A DNA stretch of 64,000 nucleotides from Neocallimastix lanati (nom. inval.) (taxonomy: Eukaryota > Neocallimastigomycota > Neocallimastigomycetes > Neocallimastigales > Neocallimastigaceae), in the NCBI GenBank assembly GCA_016946835.1, contig JACVTC010000022.1:315001-379000 (forward strand), read 5' to 3'. Position 1 is the stretch's first letter. Each line of letters opens with the position of its first letter. Made by a program: the position numbers and the translations under genes. This document shows positions 1-18,800 of this stretch, piece by piece. Below the pieces are notes generated by a model. It saw only the letters and a program-made list of their open reading frames with translations. It did no database searches and had not been told where the DNA came from.

Positions 1-5956
<5,956 letters not shown>

Positions 5957-6054
5957 TTTTGCTAAGTAAAAAAAATTTAAGACAATTTTTTATCCTTAAA
6001 AATGTAAAATTAAAAATAAAAATAAAAAGATTAAAAATAAAAAAAATCAATTTA

Positions 6055-6100
<46 letters not shown>

Positions 6101-6521
6101 TTGTGTAACTGAACTAATAAAATATTTTTTTATATTTTTTATAATAAAATGAAATTAATGAAAAACTGATGAAGATATTAATCCATTATATATAGTTAAT
6201 AAAGATATATATAATATATATTGAATTTTAAATTTTGATATTTGATATTTGAATTTAGTAATGAATTTATCTTTAATACAACGTTATAGTTTATTTATTA
6301 TTTAATTATACATTTTTATAAATATTATTTTGATTATTTTTTCATTTTAAGAACAAAGAAAAAAAAGAAAAAAAATCATTTTAAATATATACATACAATT
6401 ATTCTAATTCTTCTTTTTGGAGTAATGATTCTAAAATAATGGCAAACATAATTAAGAATATATTTTAAATATTTATACAAAGTTGAATAACTCTTTCTTT
6501 TTTTTTTTTTTTTTTTCTGAG

Positions 6522-6564
<43 letters not shown>

Positions 6565-7424
6565 AAGATTGTATATATATATTTTATCTTCTTTTTCTTC
6601 TCTTTTATCTTATTTTTGTTTTTATTTTTATTTTTATTTTTTTAATTTTATTTTATTAAATTTTTTATTTATTACGTTTTTTTTTTGCTCTTCACTTCGA
6701 AAAATTTAAAAAGCATTTCTACTTCATTATTTTTTTTTATCATTATACCTCTTTACTATTATTACTTTAGGTAATCAATGTTATAATTTTTTTTTAAAAA
6801 AAAAAAAATAAAAAATAAAAATAAAAAAATAAAAAAAAAAATAATAATAATAATAATAGGATTGTTATGATTTAATTTTTTATTTATATATTTATTATAT
6901 CATTATATTTATATATCATTTATATATGTAATTAAATTCATTTTAAAAGTAAAAAAGTAATAAAAAAAAAAAAAGTTTTTATTTTTTATTTTTTTTTTTT
7001 CTTTTTCATTTAAATATTACCACTACTTTAAAAAGAAAAAAAAAAAAAATTAAACATGTATTTTTAAGTGATGATTATATTATTTATATTATATAATAAA
7101 TAAAATATAATATAAACGCAGAGATAAGATATTATTTTAAAGTAATAAGTATATATATATATAGATATATATTTAATTTTTTTTTTTTTTTTTTTTTTCT
7201 TTATATATAAACATATATATATATATATTATTTCTTATTTATTTATTTTTTTATTCTGAAGTTCTTTATTATTTTATCTGTCTAATTTTTAATATTAAAT
7301 AATTATAATTATGAATATAAGATTCTAACAAATAAATTAGAAGGGTTTATAATTATGTACAAAATTTTATGGTTTAATTCTATTATATATTAAACTTTTA
7401 TATTTATATTTTTATTTTTTATTA
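5957..7424. other. Intergenic region between POLK and HSBP1
   Basis: AT-rich spacer with poly(A) and poly(T) runs (for example 6067-6096, 6499-6540, 7169-7199) and TA repeats. As both flanking genes lie on the minus strand, it should hold the pol kappa promoter and the HSBP1 3' end. No conserved motif could be assigned. Short minus-strand reading frames near 6405-6745 are not convincing. Confidence 0.6.
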
Positions 7425-7509
7425 TTATTGATCAACTTCTGTAGAGGCTTGGTCTAAAAGGTTACCAATACCTTTTTCTAATTCTGTAATACGTGTATCC
7501 ATATCTTCC

Positions 7510-7545
<36 letters not shown>

Positions 7546-8403
7546 TTTTGTTTTGTTTTGTTTTTATATCGAATATTATTATATAATATAATAAATATAT
7601 AAATATATATATAAATATATATATATATATAAACATATACATATATAAAATTTATGTATATAATAATTATTTTTATGTTTTATCATATTGAAAAAAATTG
7701 AATAAAAAAAAAAGTAATTTAAAAAAGAACGTATAATATTAAATGGATAGGTAAATTATAATTTCAATATTTAATAAAGATTATATAAATATATATTAAT
7801 ATATTATATACAATTTAATATAATAAAAAAAATATTATAAATAGAATAAATATAGAATAAATAAAGAATTTAAAAAAGTTAGTTTTTTTTTAAGAATAAA
7901 ATAAAATAAAGATATTATTTTATTAAAATGAGATTTCAAGTTTACTTTTTTTAGTAATTTGTGAAGCTACATCTTCAAATTGATTTTCCTATTAAGAAAA
8001 AAAAATTGAATTTTTAGTTTAGAATTAAAATATATACAAATACATTTATAATGATATATTTAACTATTTAAATGATTTTAATAATCTTTAGTTTATATAG
8101 TAATGGAAATTTTACCATTTGGGTAACTAATTCTTCTATCTATTTTTATATTTTATATATATGTATATATATATATATTTCATGAATTAATAAATGAAGT
8201 ATAAAATTGTTCATATATTATTTTATAGTTGTTATTATTTATAATATTTATTAAATGATAATATTTATAATTATAAATAATATATTTTTATATAAAATAT
8301 TAACCATTTTTTGAAGTTCTACTTGAGTAGGTAAAGAAGTTAAATTTAATTCTTCTAATATTTTATTGTCAGGTTTATTTGTATCTTTTGAAGAATCTTC
8401 CAT
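7425..8403 (-). CDS. HSBP1: Heat shock factor-binding protein 1 homologue
   Basis: Small coiled-coil protein of the HSBP1 family, which binds the trimerisation domain of heat-shock factor and attenuates its activity; family members also occur with WASH-complex assembly. Four exons (8305-8403, 8116-8139, 7946-7988, 7425-7510) give 83 residues against about 76 in animals. After a variable N-terminus the family core follows: VELQKM, IEELVTQM, ENQFEDVASQITKK, then MEDMDTRITELEKGIGNLL, with hydrophobic heptads running through the exon junctions. The third junction splits the Met codon of MEDMD (A|TG). The start at 8403 is the first ATG and is followed by an in-frame Ser/Asp-rich leader. Identity rests on the whole coiled coil and not on one motif. 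The HSF partner is not in this window. Confidence 0.9.
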
Positions 8404-9886
8404 TTTATTTTTTTTTTTTTTTTTATTCTTATTCTATTTTTATTTTAATTTAGAATTTTTTTTTGTTCTTTAAAAATTTAATTCAATTTATTTGGAAATG
8501 CTATAATAAAGCTCTAATAATGAATATTAATATTTACTAATAAATTTAATTTTTATTAAAAAGTATAAAACGTTAAACAATAAATTTCATATTTATAAAT
8601 ATTTATATATTAAATTTTATATATATATTATATATATATTTTATTTTTTTTTTTATATTTTTTTTTTTCTTTTATTCTTAATATTTAATAATTTAATATA
8701 CAATAATTTAATAATTTAAAATAAACTTTTATATTTTTAATTTAAAATAGTAAAATAAAAAAAAATAAAACTTTAATATTTAATAGAACTTTTTGAAAAA
8801 ATATAAAAAAAAAATATTAAATATTTTATAATATTTATTTTTATTATTTAAATATACTTTTATTATAAAATAAAAAAATATATATATTAATAAAATTGAA
8901 CTTAATGACAATAATACCATTTACACTTTTACATACATAAATACTTTTACATACGAAAATTTATATAAAAAACAAAAATTATAATAAAATTATTCTATTA
9001 TTTATACTTAACATAAAAACAAAAATTATAATAAAATTATTCTATTATTTATACAACTATTATTTCTTTTTTTTATTTTTTATATATAATTTTATTTATT
9101 TATATTTATTGATATTTATATATTGATATTTATACTTATTAATATTTATTTATTTATTAATATTTATTTATTTATATTTATTTATTTATATTTATTTATT
9201 AATATTTATTTATTTATTTATATTTATATTTATTTATGTATTTATATTTATTTATGTATTAGTTTTTGTACTTTTTTAAATTTCATATATTTTATTTTCA
9301 TTAATATTTTTATTAAATATTATAAAAAAAATGTTATTCTACGAAAAAATAAATTTATTTATTTAACTTTTTAATTAAAATTTATTTTATAAAAAAAAAA
9401 TTTATATCTAAATATTTATTTTTAATTTATATATATATATTATTTTCATTTCTTTTTATATTTTTCGTATTGATAAATTTTTATTTTATTTTTATTTTTA
9501 TTTTTATTTTTATTTTTTTAGTATTTTTTTTTATTTATTTTATTTATTTATTTAATACATTTTTAGACTAAAAATTTTTCTTTTTCTTTTTAAAAAAAAT
9601 TTAAAAAAAATATTAATATTATTGTAATAAAAAACATCAATTATATTTTTTATATATTAAAAAAAAAAAATAACAAGGCGAATATACTTACTAAAAGCAT
9701 AAAATATTATATTTATCATCACATATATATTTATATATATACATTTTTATTTTTTTTTTAATAAAAAAAAAAAATTAACTAAAAGATAATTTAGTAAAGA
9801 TTAATTATATTATTAAAATATAAAATTTTTCATAAGCGGAAAAAAAAAATTATATATATATATATAATTATTTCTACTTTTTAATT
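8404..9886. other. Intergenic AT-rich spacer
   Basis: No gene seen. It holds a 47-bp-period tandem duplication (8966-9054, unit with AACAAAAATTATAATAAAAT) and ATTT-type low-complexity sequence at about 9090-9260. The long hydrophobic reading frame there is a repeat translation. The HSBP1 promoter should lie just above 8403. Confidence 0.6.
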
Positions 9887-11664
9887 TTAATTGAGTATAT
9901 CAAATAAAACATCATCTTCTACATAATCTGAAGGAATCTTAAATATTTCATCTGGAATTCTTTCTGGATCAATTGAGCATTCTTGAGTTTTTATTGTCAT
10001 TTTTACTGTAGGATAAATTGGGAAATCTATAAAATATAAATATATGTATTAATATTATATATATATATATTTTATTTTAAAATTTTTTTTAATATAAAAT
10101 TTTAAAATAAAAATTATAAATAATATATAAATGTATGAATATATAATTAATTAATAATTATATAATTAATAATTATATAATAAATAATTATTTTAATTGA
10201 TTATAATATTGCATTTCTATTAAATAATATTTATTTATCTATTTTTTTATTATAACTTTTTAATAATATTTATTTATTTATTTATTTTTTATTAAATATA
10301 AAAGTATATAAATATATTTTTTTATTTTTACAAACCTATTTTAAGAGGGAATCTTTGTTCCTCATGAAGAACATTAAAGAATTCATTATTTTTACCAAGA
10401 ATAGCATCGACATTAGTATTGTTTGGATCTCTTTCATTTAATTTATCAAAGAAAAGCATATTAACATAGTCAAATATAGGCTCAAGATGATCTAAAGAAA
10501 TAGGAAATTCATTCTTTTGAGTCATCCATAATCTAATATATTTATTACTTTTAGTATTTTCTGCTATGTTCATTAATCTACCCATATGCATACTTTCAGT
10601 ATTGGAAGGATTAAAGTAATCCTCTTCGGTAATCTTATTCTTTGACCAATCAAAATTTTTTAATCGATCTCTTTCTTCATTTTTTTCAGAATTAACATCC
10701 TCTTCGGTAGGTATACCACTAATAATTCTATAGAAAGCAACATTTGGATCTTCAGTAGCTTTAATCTTTGTTCTTCTACTAAGAGTAGAAGGACGTTCTT
10801 CTTCATCATCATTATCATTTAAATTTTCTTTTGATTTATCCTCCAATTTTAAATTTTTTAACATTTTAATATACTTCTTACGAGATACTGGCTTATTTAA
10901 AAGATTTTCAATATAATCAGGGTAATTTGAACTTAAATATAATAAATCATTAGTTTCTATTTTTTGATGATCCTTATCTTCACCATTCATAATGATTTCT
11001 GTAATAATTTTTTCTGTTTCTGGATCTATTGTTTCATTTTTAATATATTTTTTGAAGAGACTATCATGATTAACCACTTCATTCAAACTTTCCTTACTTA
11101 AATCTAAAATTTCTTCACTTTCTGATAAGCTTGAATCATTTTCACTGTAAGTACTTTCATTATCACTTTCATTATCACTTACAGTGTCTAAGGAGGCATT
11201 ACTTGTGTTAGTCTTTCCATTGCTATATAATGATTTTAACTTAGTGGGATCTCCAGTAAGATTTAAAACCTTAGTTCTTATATCACTTTTATAATCCCCA
11301 ATAACAATTTCATTATCTCTTTTACGAACTACAGCTTTAATTCCTTTAATCTTAAATAAATCCGCTTTATATGTTTTTCCATCATTGGTTTGGAATGTTT
11401 TTTTAGATTTCTTTAATAAACTACCCTTTTTCTGTTTTATTATACATTCAGAAAAATCAAAAAAGATTTTATATAATGTTTTAATATTAATATTACTTCT
11501 AATAATATCACTAATACACCATTGAGGTAAGTTTGGATAAACTTCTTGATAAGTCTTCTTTTTATTATCAATCATAACACATTTACATTCACCTATTAAT
11601 AAATTTATTCATAGATATAGTTCAATAGATTTAATAGATTCATATATAATTCATATAGAGAGGA

Positions 11665-11695
<31 letters not shown>

Positions 11696-13038
11696 TATTA
11701 TGACATAGTATTTCATATATGAATATCATTTATATTAAAAAATCATTAACAAAGAGCGATGATTTACAGAATTAAAAAATATTAATTTTATAAAAAAAAA
11801 AAAAATATTATATATATATGATTATTTAATATTTGAATTAATATTGGAGAAAAAAATATTAATTTTATAAAAATAAAAAAAATATTATATATATATGATT
11901 ATTTAATATTTGAATTAATATTGGAGAGAAAAATAAAATAATAGTAATATAATAATAATAATAATAATTAGCATTAATATAATATTAAGATAATAACTTT
12001 AATAATACTATCAATTACCAGTCTCTTCGTAGAAACGAATTAATATAGACATGCTTCCCTTTTTAACTCTTGGAATACCTTTAAGAGTATAACCAGCAAT
12101 AGTAGTATTTAATCTAAAGTAATCACCCCTTTTATATATTTCTAAAGTGTCAGAACCCAATAATTTTGCAAGAACAGGAACTATTATTATATCATTTAAT
12201 ATAAAAATAACAAAAAGAATAAATTTTGTAAATTATTTTTGAAATATTTACAAAATATTATTAGAAAAAAGATGTACTTTTCTATAAAGTACTTTTTATA
12301 AAATTTCAGACGAAAATACTATATCTATTTGATTTTATTGATATTATTATATAAAAAAAAAAAAATAAAATAAAATACCAAAGAAAAACATTTATTTAAT
12401 AAGAATATTCAACTTACTTGGACTCTTAATTTTTATTTTACTTTTAAAGTAAACACTTGGTAACACTTTATTCCATTTTTTTAATGTAATTTTACTAAAA
12501 GCTTGTATTTCTGCCTTAATTCTTAATTCGGTAATTTTTTCAATAATATCTACATCACCCAAACTTTTTATTTTAAAAAAAATTTTAAAAATATATATAT
12601 AATTTAATTAGTATACACTGGAACGTTAATAAATTTAATACTTAATCCATATATATATTATAAAGAATTTTGGTTTTCTTCTAAATTTTGAATAGTATTG
12701 TAATAGTGTCAAAAATAGTGTAATTATAAAAAATTATATATGTATTGATATTTAAAGATTTTTTTTTTATTAATTATTTTTTAAACTTACAAAATAGACT
12801 CTTCTAAAGGATTCCAACCATAGTCATTACGACTGATAATGTCACAACCATTATTGACTAGAGTTATAATACAATTACGACGACCGAGCATAAGTGCTAA
12901 ATTAAGTGGTGAATTTCCATGGTTATCTCTTTCATTAATATGTTTTTTTATTTCTTCATCCTTTAAAAGCTCAGTAAGAGCAACTTGATCATTGCGATAA
13001 ACACAACGATGAATTGGATATGTTTCGTTTAAAGTCAT
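9887..13038 (-). CDS. ANKRD13: ANKRD13-family ankyrin repeat/GPCR-chaperone protein
   Basis: Five exons (12791-13038, 12418-12563, 12019-12180, 10336-11592, 9887-10026) encode about 650 residues. Two or three ankyrin repeats open the protein (YPIHRCVYRNDQVALTELL; HGNSPLNLALMLGRRN; NDYGWNPLEESI). Then comes the GPCR-chaperone-type domain of the family: KWNKVLPSVYFKSKIKI, VLAKLLGSDTLEIYKRGDYF, RLNTTIAGY, SILIRFYEET, and near the end FPISLDHLEPIFDYV with the terminal strand FPLKI/DFPIYPTVKMTI. The large exon adds a Ser/Asp/Glu-rich insert around residues 320-460, making the protein longer than the roughly 500-590 residues usual for animal ANKRD13. In animals these proteins bind ubiquitinated receptors at the plasma membrane and endosomes. 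I see no UIM motif, so that role is uncertain here. Confidence 0.87.
11774..11928. repeat. 77-bp tandem duplication in an ANKRD13 intron
   Basis: Two nearly identical consecutive copies of a unit of about 77 bases (core TTTAATATTTGAATTAATAT followed by TGGAGA), separated by A-runs of different length, lie in the intron between exons 12019-12180 and 10336-11592. It is a local duplication with no coding capacity. Confidence 0.85.
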
Positions 13039-13457
13039 TTATAATTTTACTTTATATATTTATTTTTTTTTTCTACAATATATTTTTATTTATTAATATA
13101 TTTTTATTTATTTCTCTATTTCTCTATTTATATATTTTATGGTTAATTTATAATAATTAAAAAATTTCTTAATAAAGATAAAGAAAAAAATATGAATACA
13201 AGTTTATATATTATGTATTAAAAATAAAATAATGAAGAAAAAAAAAAAAAATAAAATAATGAAGAAAAAAAAAAAAAAAAAAAGAACTCTGAATTATTTT
13301 GAAAAAAAATATATATATAAATATCTTTAATTAATTTTTTTTTTTACTTTTTATTTTTTTTTTTATATTTTTTATCTGTATTTTACTTTTATTTTTATTA
13401 TTTATTTCTAAAACTCTGTTGTATGAAAAAAAAAGTTTTTTTTATTTTGTATTTTTT

Positions 13458-13493
<36 letters not shown>

Positions 13494-14600
13494 TTATAGC
13501 CTTTATATTATATATTTACAATTTCTTATTTAATAAAAAATTAATTTCATACTTAATTTAATGATACAAAATATAATATATATAATTTTTAATTACTTTA
13601 CTTTAAATAAATATTATTACTTTGTAGTTTGATTCCTTTCAATAGAAAAAAGGAATTTTGAGTTAAGATAAATTAGATAAAAAAAAAAAAAAAAAAAAAG
13701 GATATATACTTATATATATATAAATCAGATTAATATAAAGAAAGTAATAACAAATAATTAATACCTAAAAATGTATTAACTATTAAATATTAAGTAATAG
13801 TAATTAAATTATTATTATGTATTACAAACTATAAAAAATATTAAAAATAGTTCGGTTTTTAATTTATTATCATCATCTATTTAATATAATTTTATTTAAT
13901 AATTTTTCAATGATTATTAAAAATATATTAAATTTTTTTAAAACAAAAATAAAAAAAAAAAAAAAGGTTTAAAAATAATAATAAATAATAATGAATAATA
14001 ATAATGAATAATAATGAATAATAAATAATAATGAATAATAATGAATAATAATTATAAATAATGAATAATAATTATAAATAATGAATAATAATAATATTAA
14101 TATTAATAATAAATAATAAATAATAAATAATAAATAATAAATAATAAATAATAAATAATAAATAATAAATAATAAATAATAAATAATAAATAATAAATAA
14201 TAAATAATAAATAATAAATAATAAATAATAAATAATAAATAATAAATAATAAATAATAAATAATAATAATAATAATAAATAATATATAATAAAAATAATA
14301 TATAATAAAAATTATATATAATAGAAATAATTTTTGAATTATAAATATTATTATTATTAGCATATTTCTATTAACCACACATAATTCAAACAGTATTGTT
14401 TTATATAGAAAAAATTTTGTTATTTATTAATCATGATGATGATTTATCTTAATTTCTATAAATATTAACTAATCCTTTTTCCTTTTAACTCTTTTTTTTT
14501 TTTTTACTTCAGTTGTATAATTTCTAATAGAAAAATAAAATAAAATAAAATCTAATAAACAAAATATTTTTATTTATTTATATCATTTTAATATAATAAA
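13039..14600. other. Gene-free region with low-complexity repeats
   Basis: No supportable gene. It contains poly(T) at 13459-13492, degenerate AAT/ATG-rich sequence at about 13970-14100, and a regular AAATAAT array from about 14103 to 14265. The promoter of the ANKRD13-like gene should lie directly above 13038. Confidence 0.6.
14103..14265. repeat. (AAATAAT)n 7-bp microsatellite
   Basis: A regular heptanucleotide array of more than 20 units. A complementary array of the same heptamer, in opposite orientation (ATTATTT), lies at about 15690-15850. Confidence 0.9.
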
Positions 14601-15689
14601 TTAAAATCTTTTTTTTTTTTTTTAAAATGGAAGGTATGACAAAAAAATATAAATAAAAAATTCTTTTTTTTTTTTTTTTTTTAAATAAAACTTAAAACTT
14701 GACATTCAATCGAGTTAATTTTTAATTATTATTTTTTTTAATATATTAATTCCATAATTAATTAGTTAATTTTAATAATTAATAATTCATTATAATTCAA
14801 TGTTTAATAATAAATAATAATAAATATTCAATATTTAATAATTAATAATTTCATAATAATTTAATATTCATTATTTAATAATTAATAACTAAATTTTAAT
14901 ATTTAATATTAAATATTTAATATTATAATATTATATTTAATATAGATCTATATAATTTATTAATATTTTTAAATTTTTTTTATAAAAGTAAATGTTATTT
15001 GTTATTTTTTCATATATTTTTTATATTATTATTATGAAATATTATTTATTTTAATATCCTTTTGCTTTTTTACTATTTATTGGTTATTATTATATATAAC
15101 AGTTTTTTATTAATAAAATCATTATATTTATTGTTATAAATATTGTTGAAACCGTTTTTTATTATTGTAATGATCTTTATTATTATAGCAATCGTAAAAT
15201 TTATTACAATCATTTTATTTGATAATTAATTAAATATATATAAAATTAAAAATAAATAAAAATAGAAAATAAAAAAAAAATAATAATAAAAATAAAAATA
15301 AAAATAAAAATAAAAATAAAAATAAAAATAAAAATAAAAATAAAAAAAAAAAAATAAAAAAAAATTAGTATTGTGTCCATTTCTCTAAAAAAAGAAAAAA
15401 AATTTAAAATTATAAATTCCTTTTTTGGTTCAATCAAATTAAAACAAATTTTGTTTAATATATTTTAAAGTTTATCAGTAAGATTTGTGCAATCTTTATT
15501 TAATATAAAAACAAAACTTTAATAAATAATAAAAATAATTTAATCTAAAGAAAGTTTGGATAAATCAAATTTGATATTATATAAATTAAAAAAATTCTTT
15601 TTTTAGAATTTCATCCATAATTGAATACTTTTTGAAAAGTTTTTATTTTTTTTATTTATTTTAATATAGAAAATGGGAAAATGAATTTA

Positions 15690-15970
15690 TAAAAATTATT
15701 TATTATTTATTATTTATTATTTATTATTTATTATTTATTATTTATTATTTATTATTTATTATTTATTATTTATTATTTATTATTTATTATTTATTATTTA
15801 TTATTTATTATTTATTTATTATTTATTATTTATTATTTATTTATTATTTATTATTTATTATTAATATTATTATTATTATTCATTATTTATTTATTATTTA
15901 TTATTAATATTATTATTATTATTCATTATTTATTTATTATTTATTATTTATTTATTATTTATTTATTATT
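15690..15970. repeat. (ATTATTT)n 7-bp microsatellite, degenerating into ATTT/ATT
   Basis: A regular heptamer array from 15690 to about 15815. It then becomes an interrupted mixture of TTTA and TTATT units to about 15970. It is the reverse complement of the array at 14103-14265. Confidence 0.9.
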
Positions 15971-16220
15971 TATTTATTTATTTATTAATTTGTTAAATAA
16001 AAATAAAATAGAAAAATTATATTTAATAATTATAAAAAAAAAAAAACAATAATAAATTTTTAATTTATAATAAAAACATGGAAATACTATATTTTATTAT
16101 AGAATAAGATTTATATAAATATTTTGTGCAATGTTAATACAAAATAAAAAAATTATAAGTTGTTAATATATTATATTATATTATCTTATATTAAATAAAA
16201 CCTGTATTATTATATTATAT

Positions 16221-16512
16221 TGTCATATAATATTGTATTGTATAGAAATTAGTTATAAGATTAAAACACGGCTCCTTTCTTTACAGATAATAAGATATAT
16301 ATAGAAATATAGAAAATATAAATAATAAATATATATATATAATTATACATATATAAATAATAAATATATATATAATTATACATATATAAATATAATTATA
16401 TATAACTAAACACAAAAAAAAATTTTCTATATATATCTTATTATCTGTAAAGAAAGGAGCCGTGTTTTAATCTTATAACTAATTTCTATACAATACAATA
16501 TTATATATGACA
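16221..16512. mobile_element. Long inverted repeat, foldback/MITE-like
   Basis: Arms of about 87 and 89 bases (16221-16307 and 16424-16512) are reverse complements, apart from an extra AT dinucleotide near the outer end of the right arm. They include the GC-richer core AAAACACGGCTCCTTTCTTT. The central 116 bases are TA-rich and contain a short direct repeat. Nothing coding is present. The structure resembles a foldback-type element or a young palindromic duplication. I could not identify a convincing target-site duplication, so mobility is inference. Confidence 0.75.
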
Positions 16513-17029
16513 ATAATTTTATACTTTTTTAATTAAATAAATAAATAAAAACACCAAATAAAGGAATATTTAATTATTAATTATAATTAATAGATTTCAT
16601 AGAATATTTTATTTATTTACAATATTTCAGAAAATGACAATGATTGTAGAGAAAAGTTTAAAAATTAATAAATTTATCTAATTTTTTTTTTTTTTTTTTA
16701 AGTTAAAACTTATTTTTTTAAATAATAGAACTATTAATCTATATTAATAATACAATAGTGCCAATTTTATTCTATATACTAAGTATATGAATAAATAAAT
16801 AGAAAATAGATAATAAATAACTAAATATTTATATAAATAAATAAATAACAATAAACAATATAATAAAAAAAAAAAGAAAAAACCTTTTTTTTCCAAATAT
16901 TAAAATAATTTGATGTAGAAGAATTTTTCCAAATTTTAAAATAATCTGATAAATAATAAAATAGAATATATATGTATATATCTTTCCAAATTATAAAATT
17001 TTTTATTGTTTATTGATTTCATTGTTCAT

Positions 17030-17069
17030 TGTTTCTATAAATATATATATATATATATTTATAGAAACA
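17030..17069. repeat. Perfect 40-bp palindrome
   Basis: TGTTTCTATAAATATATATA is followed immediately by its exact reverse complement. It could form a 20-bp hairpin or cruciform. No gene is adjacent. Confidence 0.85.
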
Positions 17070-17361
17070 TTCAAAATGGTATAACCACAAATAAAAAATG
17101 AAGTCGTCCCTTTTTTTGTTTTTTAATTAATGCATTATAAACATTATATTCCATTTTTTATATTTGTAAATTTTTTTTTTTTAAATATATTAATTTATTT
17201 TTTTACTTTATTTTGTTAAACTCCTTTTTAGCTTTATTCTCATATATAAAATTGTTCATATTTTTGTTTTACATTTATTTTCTTTGTATACTTTTTATTT
17301 GGGGGAAGTGTATTTTCATTTAAGAAATGACTAAAAAAAATTTTCCGAAATGAAACTCCTT

Positions 17362-17404
<43 letters not shown>

Positions 17405-17413
17405 TTATTTATT

Positions 17414-17510
17414 ATTCAATTATTTATTTTTTAGTATTTATTTATTATTCAATTATTTATTTTTTAGTATTTATTTATTATTCAATTATTTATTTTTTAG
17501 TATTTATTCA
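17414..17510. repeat. 33-bp tandem repeat, three copies
   Basis: A unit containing ATTCAATTATTTATTTTTTA recurs at 17414, 17447 and 17480 with a period of 33 bases. Confidence 0.8.
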
Positions 17511-17594
17511 TTAATTATTTATTTAAATAATTATTTCAAATGCAATTTATATCATACTATAAGTAATTAAGATAATAATTAATTATTATAATTT

Positions 17595-17676
17595 AAACTT
17601 TTAATATATAAATTTTCGAATATTGAAATGTTTATAAACTTTTAATATATAAATTTTCGAATATTGAAATGTTTAT
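17595..17676. repeat. 41-bp perfect tandem duplication
   Basis: A unit starting AAACTTTTAATATATAAATT and containing TTCGAATATTGAAATG occurs twice head to tail with a period of 41 bases. Within each unit TTCGAATATTGAA contains a short imperfect palindrome. Confidence 0.85.
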
Positions 17677-18347
17677 AAGTATTATAATACAACCCAATAA
17701 TTCTTTATTAAATTTATTTATATAATTAACGGTTATATATAATTATAATAAATATATATATATATATATTTATTATTGTATATATAAATTTCGATAGTCA
17801 ACGTAAAAGTAATCATTTTTTGTTATAATAAATAACAATATATATTATTATGATTATTACTTTATTATTAAAATGATTTTTATTTATATATAACAATAAA
17901 AATAATTTTTAAATGAAATATAAAATAAAAATAATGAAAATTTTATTAATTGTTATTAGTTGTTGGTTAACATATTATAAATTTTCATATTACATTATAT
18001 ACATAAATGTAATAAAATTTATAATATAAAAAAAATAAAATAATACTTAATCATTTAATATTAATCTCTATAAAATAATAATATAAAAAAAAAAAATTGT
18101 TTATTTTTTGGATAAATAATTATTATTAAATAAAATTTATTACTTATCATTAATTTTATATTCGTAATTTTATACCATATTAACTTACATATAAATTATT
18201 TTTATCATTATTTATTATATATATTATTTATGATTAGCAATAATAATTATTGAATAAATAACTCATATTATTACTGATATTTCATTTTTTAATTATTAAA
18301 ATATAGATCTTAATTTTAAATATTGAAGTATCAACGTTGAAAATGCA

Positions 18348-18800
18348 GAAGGACAGGATAGTAGGGCCAATGCCTCTAAAGAAGAAAATCATAATTTCGG
18401 GAGAGTTGCATTTCCCTAAATTGCATTTCGCCAAGTGGAGTATTGATATAAATAAATGAATAAATAAAAAATATTCAAAATAATTTTTTTTTTTTAAACT
18501 TATTTTTATTCAATATTAATAATATTTAATTTTATTTATTGTTTTATTTATTAATTTAATAATTTTCAATTTGGCAAAATGCCCCCCTCCCCATAATTTC
18601 TTTCGGATTGTCAATTCAAACTCTAATCCGGAATTCATTTAAACAGAAATTTTTTGATCTGGAGGTGGGGTTCGTTGTATAAGAGATCTTTTCTGAATTT
18701 ATTTATACACTTCATTTTGAATATTATTTTTATTTCAGATTACCATTTTAAATATTAGTATGTTCTAATTGGACATAAAATATTTATTTTTTTTTTTTTT
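18348..18800 (+). mobile_element. Dispersed repeat copy A, interrupted by a MITE
   Basis: Starts with GGACAGGATAGTAGGGCCAA and, once the insertion at 18399-18591 is removed, continues into GTCAATTCAAACTCTAATCC, a GGAGGTGGGG segment, CTGAATTTATTTATACACTT and TATGTTCTAATTGGACATAA. The same order of blocks, diverged but clearly collinear, occurs at 50027-50250, so it is a repeat family. A third partial match is on the minus strand near 21806-21840. The composition is less AT-rich than the surroundings. No intact ORF is seen, and the family's class is unknown. Confidence 0.8.
18399..18591. mobile_element. 193-bp MITE-like insertion with TIRs and 9-bp TSD
   Basis: The segment is bounded by imperfect terminal inverted repeats: GGGAGAGTTGCATTT at the left end and, read on the opposite strand, GGGAGGGGGGCATTT at the right end, with AAATTG further in on both; about 19 of 25 positions match. 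It is flanked by the direct repeat CATAATTTC (18390-18398 and 18592-18600). The homologous repeat at 50 kb has a single near-identical copy of this site and lacks the insert, so it represents the empty state. A 9-bp duplication with G-rich ends resembles Mutator-like non-autonomous elements, but the superfamily is not established. Confidence 0.82.

Noticed and set aside
6405-6745. Possible small minus-strand gene (frames with NNEVEMLFKFFEVKSKKK and ESLLQKEELE)
   Set aside because: Two short peptide-like stretches could be exons, but no family was recognised and no consistent splice pairing was found.
9123-9374. 83-codon hydrophobic plus-strand ORF
   Set aside because: Translation of ATTT-type satellite sequence.
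14627-14633. Plus-strand ATGGAAG followed by GTATGA, resembling a first exon of a split gene
   Set aside because: No downstream exon with coding character could be linked to it in the next several kb.
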